Of a stretch of DNA of 6,505 nt, positions 5,102 through 6,505 are shown in pieces. Position 1 is the first letter of the stretch. Every line of letters begins with the position of its first letter. A program made the position numbers and the translations under genes. The notes beneath the pieces are model-generated. The model worked only from the letters and a program-made list of their open reading frames with translations, searched no databases and was not told the origin of the DNA. Location: NCBI GenBank assembly GCA_020058565.1, contig JAGVDT010000056.1, positions 1 through 6,505 of the forward strand. The letters run 5' to 3'. This DNA comes from Minisyncoccota bacterium (GTDB taxonomy: Bacteria > Patescibacteriota > Minisyncoccia > Phycocordibacterales > UBA2100).

Positions 5102-5524
5102 ATGCATCCAGAGGCACTGGAATTTCTCGGAAAAAATCGTGTCTGCGTGATCGCAATAGAAATGCCGGACGGGGCGCCGCACGCGGCTACGGTGCATTTC
5201 GCGCATACCGACGGTCCGATACTCCTTTTCGAGACAGACCGCAAATACAGAAAAGCCGAGGCATTGTTGAGCCGGTCTGTTTCGCGCGCATCTGTTTCTG
5301 TAGGGTTTGAAGAAGGTCTGCGGTCGAAAACTTTGCAAATGGACGGGGAAGCTTCACTAATCGATAAAGATTGCGATCTGATACGGAATGTGTATTTAGC
5401 GAAATTCCCGGAAAAAGCTAAAAAAAAGGAGAATCCCGACGCCATTTTTTTTAGCTTCAAACCCACCTGGTGGAGATTTACGGACTGGGCAAAATCGCGG
5501 GAAAATAGGATACTGACGAGCTGA
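5102..5524 (+). CDS. Pyridoxamine 5'-phosphate oxidase-like FMN-binding split-barrel protein
   Basis: This 140-residue protein has the usual size and strand order of the small PNPOx-like flavin-binding split-barrel family. An N-terminal helix (HPEALEFLGKN) is followed by the strand 'RVCVIAIEMPDGAPHAATVHFAH' (13-35, in outline), a second strand 'GPILLFETDRKYRKAEALL' (38-56) with the Thr/Arg/Lys cluster that usually contacts FMN phosphate, 'ASVSVGFEEG', 'KTLQMDGEASLID' (76-88), and the C-terminal signature 'FFSFKPTWWRFTDW' (116-129). Family members bind FMN, F420 or heme as dimers and reduce or oxidise small molecules. Which cofactor or substrate applies here cannot be told, and it should not be named pdxH. 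A Lys-rich loop (KAKKKEN) is encoded by an A8 run that forms half of an intragenic inverted repeat. The ATG at 5102 has no Shine-Dalgarno sequence and only a poor -10-like TAGTAT at 5087-5092. The stop is one base before the Nudix start, so the two are co-transcribed. Confidence 0.82.
   Translation: MHPEALEFLGKNRVCVIAIEMPDGAPHAATVHFAHTDGPILLFETDRKYRKAEALLSRSVSRASVSVGFEEGLRSKTLQMDGEASLIDKDCDLIRNVYLAKFPEKAKKKENPDAIFFSFKPTWWRFTDWAKSRENRILTS
5415..5457. repeat. Intragenic 13-bp perfect inverted repeat with A8/T8 tracts
   Basis: AAGCTAAAAAAAA at 5415-5427 is the exact reverse complement of TTTTTTTTAGCTT at 5445-5457, with a 17-base loop. It lies inside the PNPOx-like gene. GG at the 5' side and CC at the 3' side of the loop could extend the stem past one bulged A. 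The frame stays intact across both homopolymers, because the conserved C-terminal motif follows in frame. Confidence 0.8.
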
Positions 5525-5525
5525 T

Positions 5526-6110
5526 ATGGATATCGTAAGGCCAGAGGCTAGAACAAATATGCCGGACGACTCGAAACTTGTGTTTAAAGGCGTGATTTTC
5601 GATGTATATCAGTGGCAGCAAAAAATGTACGACGGCACGTTTGCGACTTTTGAGCAACTCAAACGTGCCGATGCCGTCGCCGTGATCCCGGTCCTTCCCG
5701 ACGGAAAAATTCTTCTGATCGAAGAGGAACAACCAAACTATAAACGAATGCATATCGATCTACCGATGGGGCGCATAGAGGAAGGTGAAGACCCGCTCCA
5801 TGCGGCAAAGCGCGAACTTTTGGAGGAAACCGGACACGAGGCATCCGAATGGATTCTATTTCATTCGTATCAACCCGTGAACAAAATAGAGTGGGCGATT
5901 TTCACTTTTGTCGCGAAAGGAGTTCGTAGAGTAGCTGAGAAGTCGCTTGACATAGGCGAAAAGATAGAACTTAAGCCCGTGTCCCGGAAAGATTTTTTTG
6001 ACCTGGTGCTGGAGCAAGACGTCGGCGGGCCGCCGCTTATACGCACGGTTCTCGAGGCAAAGCTGGACCCAGATAAGTCTGCGGCGCTGGAGAGCTATTT
6101 ACGTCCATGA
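5526..6110 (+). CDS. Nudix hydrolase, ADP-ribose pyrophosphatase-like
   Basis: This 194-residue protein has a complete Nudix box at residues 82-104. Gly82 is followed by Glu88 (G-x5-E), then after seven residues Arg96-Glu97-Leu98-Leu99-Glu100-Glu101, then Thr-Gly-His. The REuxEE core coordinates the divalent metal that drives hydrolysis of a nucleoside diphosphate linked to another group. The last position of the box, usually hydrophobic, is His104. 'IDLPMGRIEEGE' just before and within the box, and the N-terminal 'DGTFATFEQLKRADAVAVIPVLPDG' region (36-60, in outline), resemble ADP-ribose/NDP-sugar pyrophosphatases, so that substrate class is the best guess. It is cytosolic, with no signal or membrane segment. 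The start at 5526 follows the previous stop by one base. An in-frame ATG at 5559 (Met12) is an alternative that would leave the domain intact. The stop overlaps the next start by four bases (ATGA), a sign of translational coupling. Confidence 0.88.
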   Translation: MDIVRPEARTNMPDDSKLVFKGVIFDVYQWQQKMYDGTFATFEQLKRADAVAVIPVLPDGKILLIEEEQPNYKRMHIDLPMGRIEEGEDPLHAAKRELLEETGHEASEWILFHSYQPVNKIEWAIFTFVAKGVRRVAEKSLDIGEKIELKPVSRKDFFDLVLEQDVGGPPLIRTVLEAKLDPDKSAALESYLRP

Positions 6111-6448
6111 CTATTTCATTCGAGGACTTCCAAAAAGTTGATATTCGTCTCGGTAAGGTAATCGATATCAAGGACTTTCCCGAAGCGCGAAAACCCGCAT
6201 ACCAATTCACCATCGATTTCGGACCTGAGATCGGTATCAAGCGCTCCAGCGCTCAGGCAGTAGGTGCGCATACGAAAGACGAGCTTCTCGGAAAGCTTGT
6301 CTGCTGCGTCGTGAATTTCTCTCCAAAAAAAGTCGCCAATTTCGAATCAGAGGTCCTAACGCTCGGCTTCAAAAACACAAAAGGCGACGGCTGGGTTCTG
6401 ATCACAGCAATGAACGAAAACGTCGACCTCGGCAGTAGGCTTCAATAA
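6107..6448 (+). CDS. csaA: CsaA-type tRNA-binding-domain protein (secretion chaperone-like)
   Basis: This 113-residue protein spans one complete EMAP/OB-fold tRNA-binding domain and nothing else, the normal length for CsaA. Hallmarks appear in order: 'FEDFQKVDIRLGKV' at 5-18, 'FPEARKPAYQFTIDFGPEIG' at 24-43, 'KRSSAQAV' at 45-52, 'ELLGKLVCCVVNFSPKKVANF' (59-79, in outline), 'SEVLTLGF' at 81-88, and the C-terminal 'GSRL' at 109-112. In Bacillus subtilis CsaA is described as a homodimeric chaperone tied to protein export. The same domain occurs as a C-terminal extension of some methionyl-tRNA synthetases and in tRNA-binding proteins, so RNA binding is an equally fair reading. The ATG lies within the Nudix stop (ATGA overlap). 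A weak GGAG-like stretch sits about 12 bases upstream, too far to be decisive, so re-initiation after the Nudix gene is likely. Confidence 0.88.
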   Translation: MTISFEDFQKVDIRLGKVIDIKDFPEARKPAYQFTIDFGPEIGIKRSSAQAVGAHTKDELLGKLVCCVVNFSPKKVANFESEVLTLGFKNTKGDGWVLITAMNENVDLGSRLQ

Positions 6449-6473
6449 CAATTACCCCTAAAATAAGCTATAG

Positions 6474-6479
6474 CATAAT
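6474..6479 (+). promoter_or_regulatory. Possible -10 element for a gene starting at the window edge
   Basis: CATAAT (5/6 to the -10 consensus) lies directly after a GCTATAGC palindrome (6467-6474). An ATG at 6489, reading M-C-E-V-V to the edge, is ten bases beyond it, the same distance as between the -10 and start of the 513-residue gene. No good -35 is present. Only 17 bases of the putative gene are visible, so I do not call a coding region. Confidence 0.3.
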
Positions 6480-6505
6480 TTAAGCGTAATGTGTGAGGTC
6501 GTTGC

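Noticed and set aside
5068..5310. Plus-strand frame overlapping the start of the PNPOx-like gene
   Set aside because: Very Arg-rich, out of frame with the motif-bearing gene and ends without a domain.
5098..5466. Minus-strand frame opposite the PNPOx-like gene
   Set aside because: The + strand frame carries the family motifs; the reverse frame is low in recognisable structure and is its shadow.
1..6505. Alternative genetic code with TGA read as an amino acid
   Set aside because: TGA ends the M14, PNPOx-like and Nudix genes exactly at their expected family ends, two of them at operon junctions.
1..6505. CRISPR array, tRNA, rRNA, prophage or defence genes
   Set aside because: No spaced direct repeats, cloverleaf-like gap sequence or matching protein motifs were found; all gaps are under 150 bases.

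Overview
This window looks like a chromosomal piece from a candidate-phyla-radiation bacterium, most likely Parcubacteria/Patescibacteria. This is inferred from protein style, not from a marker gene. Genes are small, tightly packed and all on the + strand. Recognisable Shine-Dalgarno sequences are essentially absent. The prepilin has the short 'IPIDPLTG' style common in that group, and several proteins are of hypothetical types I associate with it. TGA ends three of the reading frames, so the code is the ordinary bacterial one rather than the TGA=Gly code of Gracilibacteria/SR1. Base composition looks near 50% GC and no stretch stands out as foreign.

Left part (1-2566), envelope/export genes: the C-terminal end of one M14-type zinc carboxypeptidase, a complete membrane-anchored M14 paralogue overlapping it by one base, a type IV prepilin/pseudopilin, and an exported anchored protein with a Ca-loop-like acidic motif and a C-terminal META/HslJ-type domain. 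Middle part (2567-5037), uncharacterised genes: a 52-residue Cys4 zinc-ribbon-like protein that is easy to miss, a 166-residue basic protein of unknown function, and a 513-residue protein with a long soluble helical N-terminal region and a multi-spanning C-terminal region. A 104-bp region with perfect 17-bp inverted repeats lies just before the last of these. Right part (5102-6448), an apparent cytosolic operon: an FMN-binding split-barrel (PNPOx-like) protein, a Nudix hydrolase and a CsaA-type tRNA-binding-domain protein, with a 1-nt gap and then a 4-nt overlap. The last 57 bases hold a possible promoter for a gene that begins at or beyond the edge.

The most general signal is regulatory. At least five genes have a -10 box (two with a -35 or an extended -10) placed so that transcription would begin on, or within a few bases of, the start codon. 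This suggests leaderless or nearly leaderless mRNAs and fixes several starts. No tRNA, rRNA, CRISPR array, insertion sequence or phage gene was seen. No gene-free gap exceeds 150 bases.
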